Part shown: piece after piece, positions 8,038 to 16,607 of the stretch | How the letters are laid out: every line of letters begins with the position of its first letter | Position numbering within the stretch: position 1 is the stretch's first letter | Origin: VRUE01 sp963770315 | Lineage (GTDB): Bacteria > Actinomycetota > Thermoleophilia > Solirubrobacterales > 70-9 | DNA length: 64,000 bases | Reading direction: 5' to 3' | Assembly (NCBI GenBank): GCA_963770315.1 | Contig: CAVYPC010000002.1 | Span: 2,480,001-2,544,000 of the forward strand | Program-made: the position numbers and the translations under genes | The notes under the pieces: generated by a model | Seen by the model: only the letters and a program-made list of their open reading frames with translations | What the model was told of the DNA's origin: nothing | Databases searched by the model: none

Positions 8038-11000
8038 TTAGCCACCACTTTGCACCGCCTTAGGCCCGCGTTCCAGCCCCCGGCAGTACTCCATGCCGGC
8101 CTCGCCGCCCAGCAGCTCGAAGTGCCGCATCGCCCGCTCGAGCCAGCCGCGCGCAGCCGCCGGCTGGCCGTCCTCGGCGGACAGCGCCGCGAGCACGGCC
8201 AGCGCCCAGCCCGCCTGGTGCATCGATTCGACCTCGCCGAAGACCGACGCGGCGGCCTCCAGATGCGCGCGGGCATCGGCTCGATCCCCGTCGCACAGCG
8301 CCACGTTCGCAAGGCTGAGCTCGGCGGCGCTGAGGCCGATCAGGTCGTCGTTCTCGCTGAACCAGCCCCGGGCCCGCTCGGCCGACGCCCGGCCGGCGTC
8401 CGAGTCGCCGGAGCGGGCGAGGAGCACCGCCAGGCAGCCGAGCGTGATCCCGGTGCCCCGCCGGTCGCCGATCTCCTCTCGCATGGCCAGGCTGCGGTCG
8501 AGCTGCGTCCGCCCCAGCTCGAAGTCGCCGCTGGAGCGGGCCAGGTTGCCGAGCGCATTGAGCGCGTACGCCTCTCCCTGCCTGTCGTCGAGCCGCTGGA
8601 AGCGGGCGAGGCTCTCCTCGATCAGCTCGCCCGCGTGCGCGAGCTTGCCCTCGACCCGATCCACCGCCGCCAGGTTGACCAGGGTGTAGGCCGTCGCCGC
8701 CTCTCCCCCCACCCGGCGCGCCACGAGCACCGTGTCCTCCTGCAGGAACAGCGGGTAGCCGACCTCGGGCTCGACCGAGATCAAGCCGTAGCCGATCGGC
8801 CAGAGCGCCGGGCGGGAGTCGTCGATCAGCTCGGCGAAGCGCTCGAGCGCGACTTCGAGCTGCTGCCTCGCCCGCGGGTACTCGCGCCGGAACCAGGCGG
8901 CGACGCCGCGGGTGTGCGCGGCCCAGGCCGGCGGCCGAGCCGCGGGGAGGTCGTCGACGAGCAGCGCCTCGTGCTCGCCCAGCAGCGCCTCGATGTCCCG
9001 CTCGCCGCTGACGATCGTGCGGTAGGCCGCCGAGACCTCGACCGCGTCGAACATCCCGCCGTGATCGTCGAGCGCGGCGAAGATGGCGACGCTCTCGGCG
9101 CCGAACTCGTGCAGCCGCTCGTGGACGCCGCGGCGCAGGCCGACCAGGCAGGCGGCGAGCAGGGCGCGGGCGCGGACCGCCGTCTGCGCGGGCGCCGCCG
9201 TCAGCGACGCCGTCAGCCAGCGGTACCCCTCGGCGAGGTAGCCGCGCATCAGCCAGAAGCGCCAGAGGGCCACGGCCAGCCGGAGCCCGGCCTGGGGGTC
9301 GTCGACCAGCGCCGAGGCGAGGGCGGCGCGGAGGTTGTCGCGCTCCAGGTCCAGCCGCCTGAGCCGGTCCCTCGCCGGCAGGTCGCCGGCGGCGGTCGGG
9401 TCGCTCTCGGCAAGCTCGACATACCAATCGCGATGGCGGCGCTCGAAGGCCTCGCGCTCGCCGGCCTCGGCGAGCTGCTCCGCGGCGTACTGGCGCACGG
9501 TCTCCAGCAGGCGGTAGCGATGGTCGCCGGACCCCTCCTCGACGTGCACCAGCGACTTGTCGACCAGGCGGCCGAGGAGGGCGGCCGCCTCGCTGCGCTC
9601 CAGCGGCTGCTCGGCGCAGACGTCCTCGGCCGCCTCCAAGCCGAAGCTCCCCGCGAACACCGCCAGGCGCCGCAGCAGCACCTGCTCCTCGGCGTCGAGC
9701 AGCTCGAAGCTCCAGGCGAGGGTCGCCCGCAGCGTCTGCTGCCGGGTCATCGCCGTGCGCGCGCCGGTCGAGAGCAGGTCGAGGGAGTCGTCGAGGCGCT
9801 CGACGATCTGGCCGGGGGCGAGGACGCCGACCCTCGCCGCCGCCAGCTCGATCGCCAGCGGCATGCCGTCGAGGCGGTGGCAGAGGGTGGCGATCGCGAT
9901 CGCGTTGTCCCCGTCGAGCTCGAACCCGGGTGCGGCCTGTGCGGCGCGGGCGGCGAAGAGGCGCACCGACTCCGCTTCCAGCCCCCCGTCGGAGAGCGAG
10001 CGATCGGTCAGCTTCGGCAGCGAGAGCGAGGGCACCCGCCAGGTCACCTCGCCGGGGACGCGGAGCGGCTCGCGGCTGGTCGCCAGCACGGTCAGGCGGG
10101 GGCAGTGGCGGAGCAGCGCCTCGGCCAGGTGCGCGACGGGCTCGACCAGGTGCTCGCAGTTGTCGAGCAGGAGCAGCTGCTCGCGATCGCCGATGTGCCC
10201 GGCGAGGGCGATCTCGGCGGCGCGATCGGAGGCAAGCCGGGTGTCCAGGGCCTGGGCGATCGCCGGGCCGATCAGCTCGGCCTCGCCGAGGGCCGCCAGC
10301 TCGACCGGCCAGACACCGTCGGCGAAGTCCCCCTGCCGCTGCCCGGCGAGCTCGAGGGCGAGGCGCGTCTTGCCGCAACCGCCGGCGCCGGTCAGGGTGA
10401 GCAGCTTCGACGTGCGCAGGAGCGTCGCCGTCTCCCCCAGCTCGCGCTCGCGGCCGATGAAGCTGGTCAGCTGCTGGGGGAGGCTGCCCGAGCCCTCGCT
10501 GCGCGGCGGGGGGTCGGCCTCGGCGGGGGCGCGATCCGGTTCCGCCCCGAGGCTGCGCGTGAGTATTCCCTGGTACAGGCGGCGGGTCTCGTCGTCGGGC
10601 TCGTCCTCGAACTCGCGTCGCAGGCCGCGCTTCAGCTCCTGGAACTGGGCCAGGGCCTCCTGCCGCCGCCCACCGCCCGCGTACAGGCGCATCAGGGCGC
10701 GGTGCGCGGGCTCGTGCAGGGGCTCCTCCGCCAGAACCTCTCGCAGGCGGCCGATCGCCGCCGCCCGATCGGTCGGCGCCTCGAGCTCGGCCAGCTCGAT
10801 CCCCAGCGCGAGCCGCAGCTCGTGCAGGGCGTCGCGCCGCGCCGCGGTCCACTCCTCGTAGCGATCCTCGGGCAGCAGCTCGCCTTCGTAGGAGTCGAGC
10901 GCCGCCCGGTAGGCGGCGGGGTCGCGCTGCGCTCGCGCGCTCCCCGCGGCCTGCTCGAAGTCGACGACGTCGATCCGGACCGGATCGTGCGGGCAGAGCG

Positions 11001-11298
11001 CGATCACGTCCTCCTGCAGCTGCAGGCAGCGACTGCCCTCCAGCCCGGTCGAGTCGAGCGCGCGACGAGCCGCGTAGATCGCCTGGTGCAGGTTGTTGCG
11101 TGCGGCGGCCGGATCGCGCTCGGCCCAGAGCAGCTCGACGGCCTGGTCGGCGTGGAGGCGCTGCTCGGGCGCAAGCGCGAGCAGCTTGAGCAGGGTCTTC
11201 GCTTTGCGCAGACGCCAGGCTTCGTCGGGGACGGCGTCACCGCTCAGGGTGACGGAGAACGTCCCGAGGAGGCCGATGCACAACACCTCATCGCCCAT
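8038..11298 (-). CDS. AfsR/SARP-type regulator: winged helix, BTAD, NB-ARC ATPase, TPR
   Basis: The 1,086-residue protein begins IGLLGTFSVTLSGDAVP, a transcriptional-regulator winged helix (about residues 5-95, with ELLWAERDPAAARNNLHQAI). A BTAD helical domain follows to about residue 245. A linker leads to SFIGRERELGE and an NB-ARC/STAND ATPase with Walker A GAGGCGKT (near residue 308), Walker B LLLLDNCEH and LATSREPLRVPGE. The C-terminal third consists of TPR-like repeats. Such proteins integrate signals and activate nearby biosynthetic or catabolic genes. It lies directly upstream of the BBE oxidase on the same strand (72-base gap), so these genes are its likely targets. Confidence 0.9.
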   Translation of the reverse strand: MGDEVLCIGLLGTFSVTLSGDAVPDEAWRLRKAKTLLKLLALAPEQRLHADQAVELLWAERDPAAARNNLHQAIYAARRALDSTGLEGSRCLQLQEDVIALCPHDPVRIDVVDFEQAAGSARAQRDPAAYRAALDSYEGELLPEDRYEEWTAARRDALHELRLALGIELAELEAPTDRAAAIGRLREVLAEEPLHEPAHRALMRLYAGGGRRQEALAQFQELKRGLRREFEDEPDDETRRLYQGILTRSLGAEPDRAPAEADPPPRSEGSGSLPQQLTSFIGRERELGETATLLRTSKLLTLTGAGGCGKTRLALELAGQRQGDFADGVWPVELAALGEAELIGPAIAQALDTRLASDRAAEIALAGHIGDREQLLLLDNCEHLVEPVAHLAEALLRHCPRLTVLATSREPLRVPGEVTWRVPSLSLPKLTDRSLSDGGLEAESVRLFAARAAQAAPGFELDGDNAIAIATLCHRLDGMPLAIELAAARVGVLAPGQIVERLDDSLDLLSTGARTAMTRQQTLRATLAWSFELLDAEEQVLLRRLAVFAGSFGLEAAEDVCAEQPLERSEAAALLGRLVDKSLVHVEEGSGDHRYRLLETVRQYAAEQLAEAGEREAFERRHRDWYVELAESDPTAAGDLPARDRLRRLDLERDNLRAALASALVDDPQAGLRLAVALWRFWLMRGYLAEGYRWLTASLTAAPAQTAVRARALLAACLVGLRRGVHERLHEFGAESVAIFAALDDHGGMFDAVEVSAAYRTIVSGERDIEALLGEHEALLVDDLPAARPPAWAAHTRGVAAWFRREYPRARQQLEVALERFAELIDDSRPALWPIGYGLISVEPEVGYPLFLQEDTVLVARRVGGEAATAYTLVNLAAVDRVEGKLAHAGELIEESLARFQRLDDRQGEAYALNALGNLARSSGDFELGRTQLDRSLAMREEIGDRRGTGITLGCLAVLLARSGDSDAGRASAERARGWFSENDDLIGLSAAELSLANVALCDGDRADARAHLEAAASVFGEVESMHQAGWALAVLAALSAEDGQPAAARGWLERAMRHFELLGGEAGMEYCRGLERGPKAVQSGG

Positions 11299-11403
11299 CG
11301 ATGCGCCCTTTCGTGCCGGGGGCCGCGCATATGGTCAAAATACTCCCCTCGAACGAACCGGGCGACGGACGATCCACAATGCCCGGTAGGTCACCCCACC
11401 CCA

Positions 11404-12255
11404 ATGCGTCGCGCTTGCCGCCATAGCCGATCGGCGATTCTCGCTGTGCCAGTCGCGGCGATCGCACTGGCCCTCGGCCTGGGCGAGCAAAGCGCGCCGG
11501 CACAGGCACACGGCAGGCACTCGCAACGCAGCCACGCCCACGGGCGCTGGCAGCCCAAGCCCACCACCGAGCCATGGCAGTGGCAGCTGCAAGGGGCGGT
11601 CGATACCTCGATCGCCGCCTCCGTCTACGACGTCGACGGGTTCGAAACGCCGAAGCGCACGGTCGCCGAGCTGCACCGGCAAGGTCGCAGGGTCGTCTGC
11701 TACCTCGACGTCGGCAGCTGGGAGAGCTACCGCCCCGACGCAGGTCGGTTCCCCCGCTCGGCGATCGGCCGCCGCTATCAGGGCTTCCCCGACGAGCGCT
11801 GGCTGGACGTCAGCCGCTTCCACCTCTTCGAGGGGCCGCTGGAGCGGCGCTTCACGATGTGCGCGCGCCGGGGCTTCGACGCGGTCGAGCCCGACAACCT
11901 CGCTGGCTGGGAACCCGAAAACAAGACCGGGTTCCACATCACCCGAGCCGACCAGCTGCGCTTCAACCGCTGGGTGGCACGCCAGGTGCATCGCCGCAAC
12001 ATGGCGGTGGCGCTGAAGAACGACGGCCCTCAGGCGCAGCAGCTGATCCACAGCTTCGACTTCGCGATCGTCGAGCAGTGCTTCCAGTACCAGGAATGCG
12101 GCCTCTACCGACCCTTCGTGCGCGATCGGAAAGCCGTCTTCGAGGCCGAGTACGAGCTGGATCCGCAGCAGTACTGCGAGACCGCGCGGGCGCTGGGCTT
12201 CAGCGCGATAGGGAAGTCATACGACCTCTTTGCCCGCCCCTGGCAGCCCTGCTGA
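11404..12255 (+). CDS. Secreted GH114-like glycoside hydrolase (endo-alpha-1,4-polygalactosaminidase type)
   Basis: The 283-residue protein starts with a signal peptide (MRRACRHSRSAILAVPVAAI, cleavage near AQAHG). The mature part has the TIM-barrel signatures of the GH114/TM1410 family: VDTSIAASVYDVDGF, VVCYLDVGSWESYRPD, FDAVEPDNLAGWEPENKTGF and VALKNDGPQ. The Asp in YLDVG and the Glu/Asp in VEPDN are the likely catalytic acids. It is exported and probably cleaves an amino-sugar exopolysaccharide. It is divergent from the BTAD regulator with 105 bases between starts. A very long frame over this region on the same strand is only a GC-driven shadow of the regulator; the real start is the ATG before the signal peptide. 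Confidence 0.8.
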   Translation: MRRACRHSRSAILAVPVAAIALALGLGEQSAPAQAHGRHSQRSHAHGRWQPKPTTEPWQWQLQGAVDTSIAASVYDVDGFETPKRTVAELHRQGRRVVCYLDVGSWESYRPDAGRFPRSAIGRRYQGFPDERWLDVSRFHLFEGPLERRFTMCARRGFDAVEPDNLAGWEPENKTGFHITRADQLRFNRWVARQVHRRNMAVALKNDGPQAQQLIHSFDFAIVEQCFQYQECGLYRPFVRDRKAVFEAEYELDPQQYCETARALGFSAIGKSYDLFARPWQPC

Positions 12256-12266
12256 GCGACTGAGCC

Positions 12267-12935
12267 CTATGACGCAACGAGGGCGACGGCAAAGCCGTCG
12301 TAGCCCTTCGTGCCGACCGTCTGGATCGTCGTCGCGCTGACGCGGGGCTCGGCGGCGAGCATCTCGTGCAGGTAACGCTGGGCCCGGGTTATGGCGTCGT
12401 CGCTCTCCGCTTCGGCGAGGCTGCCGTCGCGGACCACGTTGTCGACGACGATCAGGCTGCCGGGACGGGAGTGCTCCAGCGACCAGGCGAAGTAGTCGGG
12501 GCTGTGGACCTTGTCCGCGTCGATGAAGGTCAGGTCGAACGGGCCCGCGCCCTCGGCGGCAAGAGCCGGCAGGGTGTCGAGGGCGGGGCCGACCCGCAAG
12601 TCCACGACGTCGTCCAGCCCGGCTCCGGCGATGTTCTTGCGCGCAACCTCGGCGTAGCTCGGGTCGGCCTCCAGCGTGATCAGGCGACCGCCGTCCGCCA
12701 GCGCCCTGCCCAGCCAGATCGTGCTGTAGCCGGCGAGCGTGCCGAACTCGAGGACCCTCTTCGCCCCCACCGTCCTCGCCAGCAGGCTCAGCAGCTTCCC
12801 CTGCGGTGGGGACACCTGGATCGGCGGCAACCCGGCCTCCTCGGCAGCCCGCAGCGCCTCATCCAGCGCTCGGTCGTGCGGCGCCAGCAACCCACCCACG
12901 TACTCGTCGACCGCCGACCACTGCTCGTACCCCAT
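12267..12935 (-). CDS. Class I SAM-dependent O-methyltransferase (caffeoyl-CoA OMT-like)
   Basis: The 222-residue protein has the OMT-3 layout: SPPQGKLLSLLARTVGAKRV, then motif I LEFGTLAGYSTIWLGRAL, the acidic LITLEADPSYAEVA, and FDLTFIDADKVHSPDYFAW with the metal-binding Asp pair. LIVVDNVVRDG completes the metal site. Members methylate catechol-type hydroxyls using Mg2+. The start is ATG 12935 and the gene is convergent with the GH114 gene (12-base gap). The substrate is unknown. Confidence 0.88.
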   Translation of the reverse strand: MGYEQWSAVDEYVGGLLAPHDRALDEALRAAEEAGLPPIQVSPPQGKLLSLLARTVGAKRVLEFGTLAGYSTIWLGRALADGGRLITLEADPSYAEVARKNIAGAGLDDVVDLRVGPALDTLPALAAEGAGPFDLTFIDADKVHSPDYFAWSLEHSRPGSLIVVDNVVRDGSLAEAESDDAITRAQRYLHEMLAAEPRVSATTIQTVGTKGYDGFAVALVAS

Positions 12936-13224
12936 AGGGGGTGTTTATCAGGGCGCGAAGCCGGAGTGGAAATCGGGGACCTGGGAGCAGCCGGTACTAA
13001 TTCAACGATGAAGGAGGCACCGCTGCTGCCCCGCCTGTTCGCCGCCGCCGGAAGGAGGCGGGCCCTCTGGGCCCTCGGGGGGTAAGACAGTCCGCCCGAC
13101 TTTGCCGATGAGCACACAAAACGCTTTGCAACGGCTCTCACCGACGAGTGCCGGCCACCCCTATACGAGTATTTGACTTTTTTCTCATGAGTGTGCGAGG
13201 CTCTCCAAGTGGGGGCTAGGCGTC
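12936..13224. other. Intergenic region upstream of the caspase-like cassette
   Basis: These 289 bases separate divergent genes. A 25-codon frame (13008-13085) behind AAGGAGG-like text is visible but has no further support. The 3' part is relatively AT-rich (ATTTGACTTTTTTCTCATGA at about 13162-13191), with a TTGAC box that may be part of the promoter of the cassette. GGGGGCTAGG before ATG 13225 is the ribosome site. Confidence 0.35.
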
Positions 13225-14277
13225 ATGAATGAACTGCACTTCGGTGTGGTGGTCGGCATCGACCGCTACCCGGACCTCGCCGGCGCTAAAGACCTCTCGT
13301 ACGCCCGCTCGGACGCCAAGCGGTTCCACGAATGGCTCGTCTCGCCAACCGGTGGTGCGGTGCCCAAGGACAACGTCAAGCTCCTTCAGGATCCGGGGGG
13401 GCCGCTGGCCGCGCGGCGAAAGGCATACCCCACCCAGCGCGACGTCAACGATGTGTTCGCGGACTGGAAAACGACGGTCAGCGCGCATGCGGCGCCCAAC
13501 AGCCCCGCGTGGAACGACACTCGGATCTACATCTACGTCGCCGGACACGGCTACGCACCGCCCGACGGCGTGGCGGCCCTCCTACTCGCGGATGCAGCCG
13601 ACGATCAGCTTGGCTACCACCTCGAGATCGAACGCTACGTGGACTGGCTCAGCAAGTCCGCGCTTTTCCGGGAGGTGCTGGTATTCAGCGACTGCTGCCG
13701 GCGACAGTACCGTGACGCCGCCTTTTCGTATCGACCTCCTTTCGGCACGCGCAAACCTGCCAAAACTGTCCAGGTCTTCGCGTTGCTCGGCTACGCGGCG
13801 CTGATCGGCGAAGACGCCCTCGAGCCGAAAGATCCGGTCGATCCCGACCAAGCACGTGGAGTCTTCACCGGAGCGGTGCTCGACGGACTCGAAGGCGGTG
13901 CGGCCGACAAAGGAGAGGTGACCTCGTCAAGTCTTGCCACCTACGTTCGCAGCTCGGTTGAATCGCGGACCAAGGCGGCGCAGGCGCCGCAGAGGGTGGA
14001 GTTCTCAGGCGACCTGACGCGACAGATCACCGTGTGCAAAGTGTCCTCACCACCTCGCCGGAAGGTGACGGTCAGCTTCCCCGCCGGGGCAATCGGCCAG
14101 GCGGCGGAGATCAGGACCGGGGCATTCGAGGTCGTCGAGAGTCAAACGATCGACGGCAAGCCGTGGCCCGTCGAGCTCGAAGACGCGCTGTACGAACTGG
14201 CGCCAGGCGCAGGCGCGACCGGTTTCAAGTCCCAGCTCTTCAAGGTCGCCGGGGAGGACATCGATGTCAACGCCTAG
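13225..14277 (+). CDS. Caspase-like (peptidase C14 fold) protein
   Basis: The 350-residue protein opens GVVVGIDRYPDLAGAKDLSY, the hallmark first strand of bacterial caspases and metacaspases. The catalytic dyad is visible: His108 in YVAGHGYAPPDG, and Cys157/Cys158 in FSDCCRRQY, where Cys158 aligns with the family's D-x-C pattern. A substrate pocket stretch and GVFTGAVLDGLEGG follow. The last about 90 residues (KVTVSFPAGAI onwards) look like a beta-sandwich, not a protease. Bacterial caspases act in stress, death and defence systems. It starts a three-gene cassette and overlaps the second gene by 14 bases. Confidence 0.85.
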   Translation: MNELHFGVVVGIDRYPDLAGAKDLSYARSDAKRFHEWLVSPTGGAVPKDNVKLLQDPGGPLAARRKAYPTQRDVNDVFADWKTTVSAHAAPNSPAWNDTRIYIYVAGHGYAPPDGVAALLLADAADDQLGYHLEIERYVDWLSKSALFREVLVFSDCCRRQYRDAAFSYRPPFGTRKPAKTVQVFALLGYAALIGEDALEPKDPVDPDQARGVFTGAVLDGLEGGAADKGEVTSSSLATYVRSSVESRTKAAQAPQRVEFSGDLTRQITVCKVSSPPRRKVTVSFPAGAIGQAAEIRTGAFEVVESQTIDGKPWPVELEDALYELAPGAGATGFKSQLFKVAGEDIDVNA

Positions 14278-15685
14278 CGACCACGCTGCGCTCCGGGTGG
14301 AGTCGAGGATCGGCTCGGTGCAGATGTCGCTGATCGACTCGACGTTTGCCGAGGTGGCAAGCGGGCCCGGCCTGCTGGTCGCGGACGACCTGCGTCCCGG
14401 AATCTACGAGCTGCGGCTCAGCGCAGGCGTGGCAACGGACACCCGACTGATCAGCCTGCGCGCTGGAGACGCATATTCCGAGACGGTCGACCTCTCGTTC
14501 CCAGCTGCGGTTCCCCTGCCCGGGACGACCACCTGGAACGAGCGCCATCAGATCGCCGCCACCCGCGGCAGCGAACACATAGCTCAGACCAGGGACCCTG
14601 GTAGGGGGGGTCTCCTGGTCATGGTGCGCGGAACCAACGAAGGTGAGGAGGCGCCGACGGCGCTCGGATTCGAGCTCATCCGGGGCTCCGAGGCCATCGG
14701 CAAGAACGACGAGAGCTGGTGGCGAAGCGTCGGGCCGGACTGGCTGGTCCAGGCGGCGGCCGTCGAGCCGGGCGGCTATTGCCTGCGTACGCGCTCCGGC
14801 GGCGCAACCGTGGAACAGTCGTTGTGGGTCGTGCCGGGCTGGCAGACGCTCGTCTTTGTGCCCTCTGGACCCGAAGGGCCTGTGCCGAGTCAGGCCACCA
14901 TCCTGATGTTCTCGATCGATCAGCCGTGGAATCCCGAGCGGGCGGAGCACACCGCGGCGGCGGCCGAGCTGGCCCTTGCCGGGCTGCGCGAAAGACGCAC
15001 GGTGCTGCCCCCCGACTTCCTCGATCTCCTGCTTGACGAAAAGTTCAAGGATCCGATGCTCGGCGTACTCGGTGCGCACTCCCTGCTGCTCGAACCGGAG
15101 ATCGACTTCGAGCGCTTCGACATCGTGATGAGCAATCTCGATCAACTCATGCCCGCGGCACCAGACGTCGTCGCCCTCTGGGTGCTCGGCGACGAGGCCC
15201 GCGACGAACGGGATCGGCAGCCGGTGAAGAGGCAGGCGTTGGAGCTGGACCTCGAGTGGCCACCGATGCTCGTCGTCGCATACGCCGCGCTCATCCGCCT
15301 CGACGCCTGGCGACACGGTGGCGTCATCCTCCCCGGATCGCCCGCCGAAACCGTCGCGGGCCAACTCATCGGCGACGGCATCTGGACGGCGTGGACCGCC
15401 CAGAGACCGCCGCGCTCGCCAACGCGCAAGCGACGTGAGCGGGCGCGCTCACAGCGTCAGGAATCCGTGCTGGGGGATGAACTTCGGGAGGTCGAGGCGG
15501 CCGGGCCGGTTACGCAGCGAGTGGCCAGCTACCTGGGGAGCGTCGCCGATGCAGAGGGACCAAGCAGCCTCGACGCGATGCTCGCGGGTGACCTCGGGCA
15601 ACCGAGAAATGTTGCCGCAGCAACGAGTGTGCCGCTGCGATCTGTCAAAGAAGCGATCGACGCGATTAAAGACGACGTCGAGTAA
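14264..15685 (+). CDS. Uncharacterised caspase-associated protein
   Basis: The 473-residue protein starts at ATG 14264 inside the end of the caspase gene. Residues 8-95 resemble the beta-sandwich at the end of the caspase protein (LRVESRIGSVQMSLIDS, LLVADDLRPGIYELRLSAGV). A second beta-rich unit follows (LLVMVRGTNEGEEAP to QTLVFVPSGPEG). From about residue 235 it is helical, with LLLDEKFKDPMLGVLGAHSL and MSNLDQLMPAAPDVVALWVL, a module I associate with caspase- and trypsin-linked loci but cannot name. The end has a charged linker and a short helical tail. No enzyme motif is seen. The overlap argues for a stable partner or substrate of the caspase. Confidence 0.6.
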   Translation: MSTPSDHAALRVESRIGSVQMSLIDSTFAEVASGPGLLVADDLRPGIYELRLSAGVATDTRLISLRAGDAYSETVDLSFPAAVPLPGTTTWNERHQIAATRGSEHIAQTRDPGRGGLLVMVRGTNEGEEAPTALGFELIRGSEAIGKNDESWWRSVGPDWLVQAAAVEPGGYCLRTRSGGATVEQSLWVVPGWQTLVFVPSGPEGPVPSQATILMFSIDQPWNPERAEHTAAAAELALAGLRERRTVLPPDFLDLLLDEKFKDPMLGVLGAHSLLLEPEIDFERFDIVMSNLDQLMPAAPDVVALWVLGDEARDERDRQPVKRQALELDLEWPPMLVVAYAALIRLDAWRHGGVILPGSPAETVAGQLIGDGIWTAWTAQRPPRSPTRKRRERARSQRQESVLGDELREVEAAGPVTQRVASYLGSVADAEGPSSLDAMLAGDLGQPRNVAAATSVPLRSVKEAIDAIKDDVE

Positions 15686-15707
15686 AGCGACCCAAAGGAG
15701 CCATCAC

Positions 15708-16574
15708 ATGCTTGCTCGCATGGCAGGATTCGCACTCGTACTGATGCTGACGTTTGTCGCGGTCGCGGACTGCGGCGCGACGGCAGCCGTTACGAGCACG
15801 GACACGACGAGCACCGTTCCAACGACCTCGACCTCGACCTCGACGAGCAGCTCCACCGAACCCAGCGACAGCCAGAGCGCCGCCTCGGACAGCAGCGACA
15901 ACCGCGGGGTCGCCGTCGTGATCTTCTTCCTCGGAGCTGCTGCCCTGGGGCTGGCGTATCTCTTCTACGACCGCTGGCGCGCAAGCTACGAGAAGCTGGC
16001 GGCAGCTGCGCTGCAGACGACCGGGCAATTCCCGGTGACCGTGTTCAATCCGGTCGAGGATGCCCAGTTTCGCTCCCGGGGCATCACCGTCGACGCTGCC
16101 ACGCAGCAGCCGGTTGTGGCCGGCCCCGCTGCGGTCGTGGTCGGCGAACCGACTGTGTACAAGGCAGCCGTCCAGGGTGCCCCTGCGACGTCCTGCGCAT
16201 GGACTCTCCAACCCCCGGACGCCGCAAAAGTCGAGCCGGCCAGCGGAGCCGAAACCACGTTGACGGCATTGAAGGAGGGTCCAATCACGCTGAGCGCAAC
16301 GGCGGAGGGTGGAGAGCCCACCTTGGTTCACGTGACCGCGATTGCCAAGGGCGGCGGTGGCGGGGGAGTACCCCTGCTCGGTACTGGGTTCGCCGGGACC
16401 GCAGCCGCGATCACCGCCTTTGCGATCGCGGGCGGGCTTGCGGCTATGAACATTCTCAGCGGAGCTGCCTTCATCGCCTTCCTCGGTCCCGTCGTCGGCT
16501 ACTTCTTCGCCCAAGCGCGCGACTCGGCACAGGCCGGCGCAACCGGGACGCAAGGGGCCCAGCCCCCGAGCTGA
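15708..16574 (+). CDS. Membrane protein with Ser/Thr linker and Ig-like domain, third gene of the caspase cassette
   Basis: ATG 15708 follows AAAGGAG (15694-15700) by 7 bases. The 288-residue protein has an N-terminal signal or anchor helix with a Cys (VAVADCGATAA) and a Thr/Ser-rich linker (TSTVPTTSTSTSTSSS). A membrane helix GVAVVIFFLGAAALGLAYLF follows. An Ig-like domain comes next (VVVGEPTVYKAAVQGAP to LTALKEGPITLSATAEGG), and then a pair of helices (AAAITAFAIAGGLAAMNIL, FIAFLGPVVGYFF). It could be the membrane anchor, sensor or pore-like end point of the cassette. It starts 22 bases after the second gene. Confidence 0.6.
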   Translation: MLARMAGFALVLMLTFVAVADCGATAAVTSTDTTSTVPTTSTSTSTSSSTEPSDSQSAASDSSDNRGVAVVIFFLGAAALGLAYLFYDRWRASYEKLAAAALQTTGQFPVTVFNPVEDAQFRSRGITVDAATQQPVVAGPAAVVVGEPTVYKAAVQGAPATSCAWTLQPPDAAKVEPASGAETTLTALKEGPITLSATAEGGEPTLVHVTAIAKGGGGGGVPLLGTGFAGTAAAITAFAIAGGLAAMNILSGAAFIAFLGPVVGYFFAQARDSAQAGATGTQGAQPPS

Positions 16575-16607
16575 GACCCGCTTTGTCTTCTCGGCGGACG
16601 GCCTCCT

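Noticed and set aside
8008..12255. A 1,415-codon open frame on the + strand across the BTAD regulator
   Set aside because: It is Arg/Gln/Glu/Leu-rich antisense text with no domain. Its last 283 codons are the real GH114-like gene, which has its own ATG and signal peptide at 11404.
13008..13085. A 25-codon frame MKEAPLLPRLFAAAGRRRAL... before the caspase cassette
   Set aside because: It has only a weak ribosome site, no partner and a composition that chance can give in this GC range. It is mentioned under the intergenic entry.
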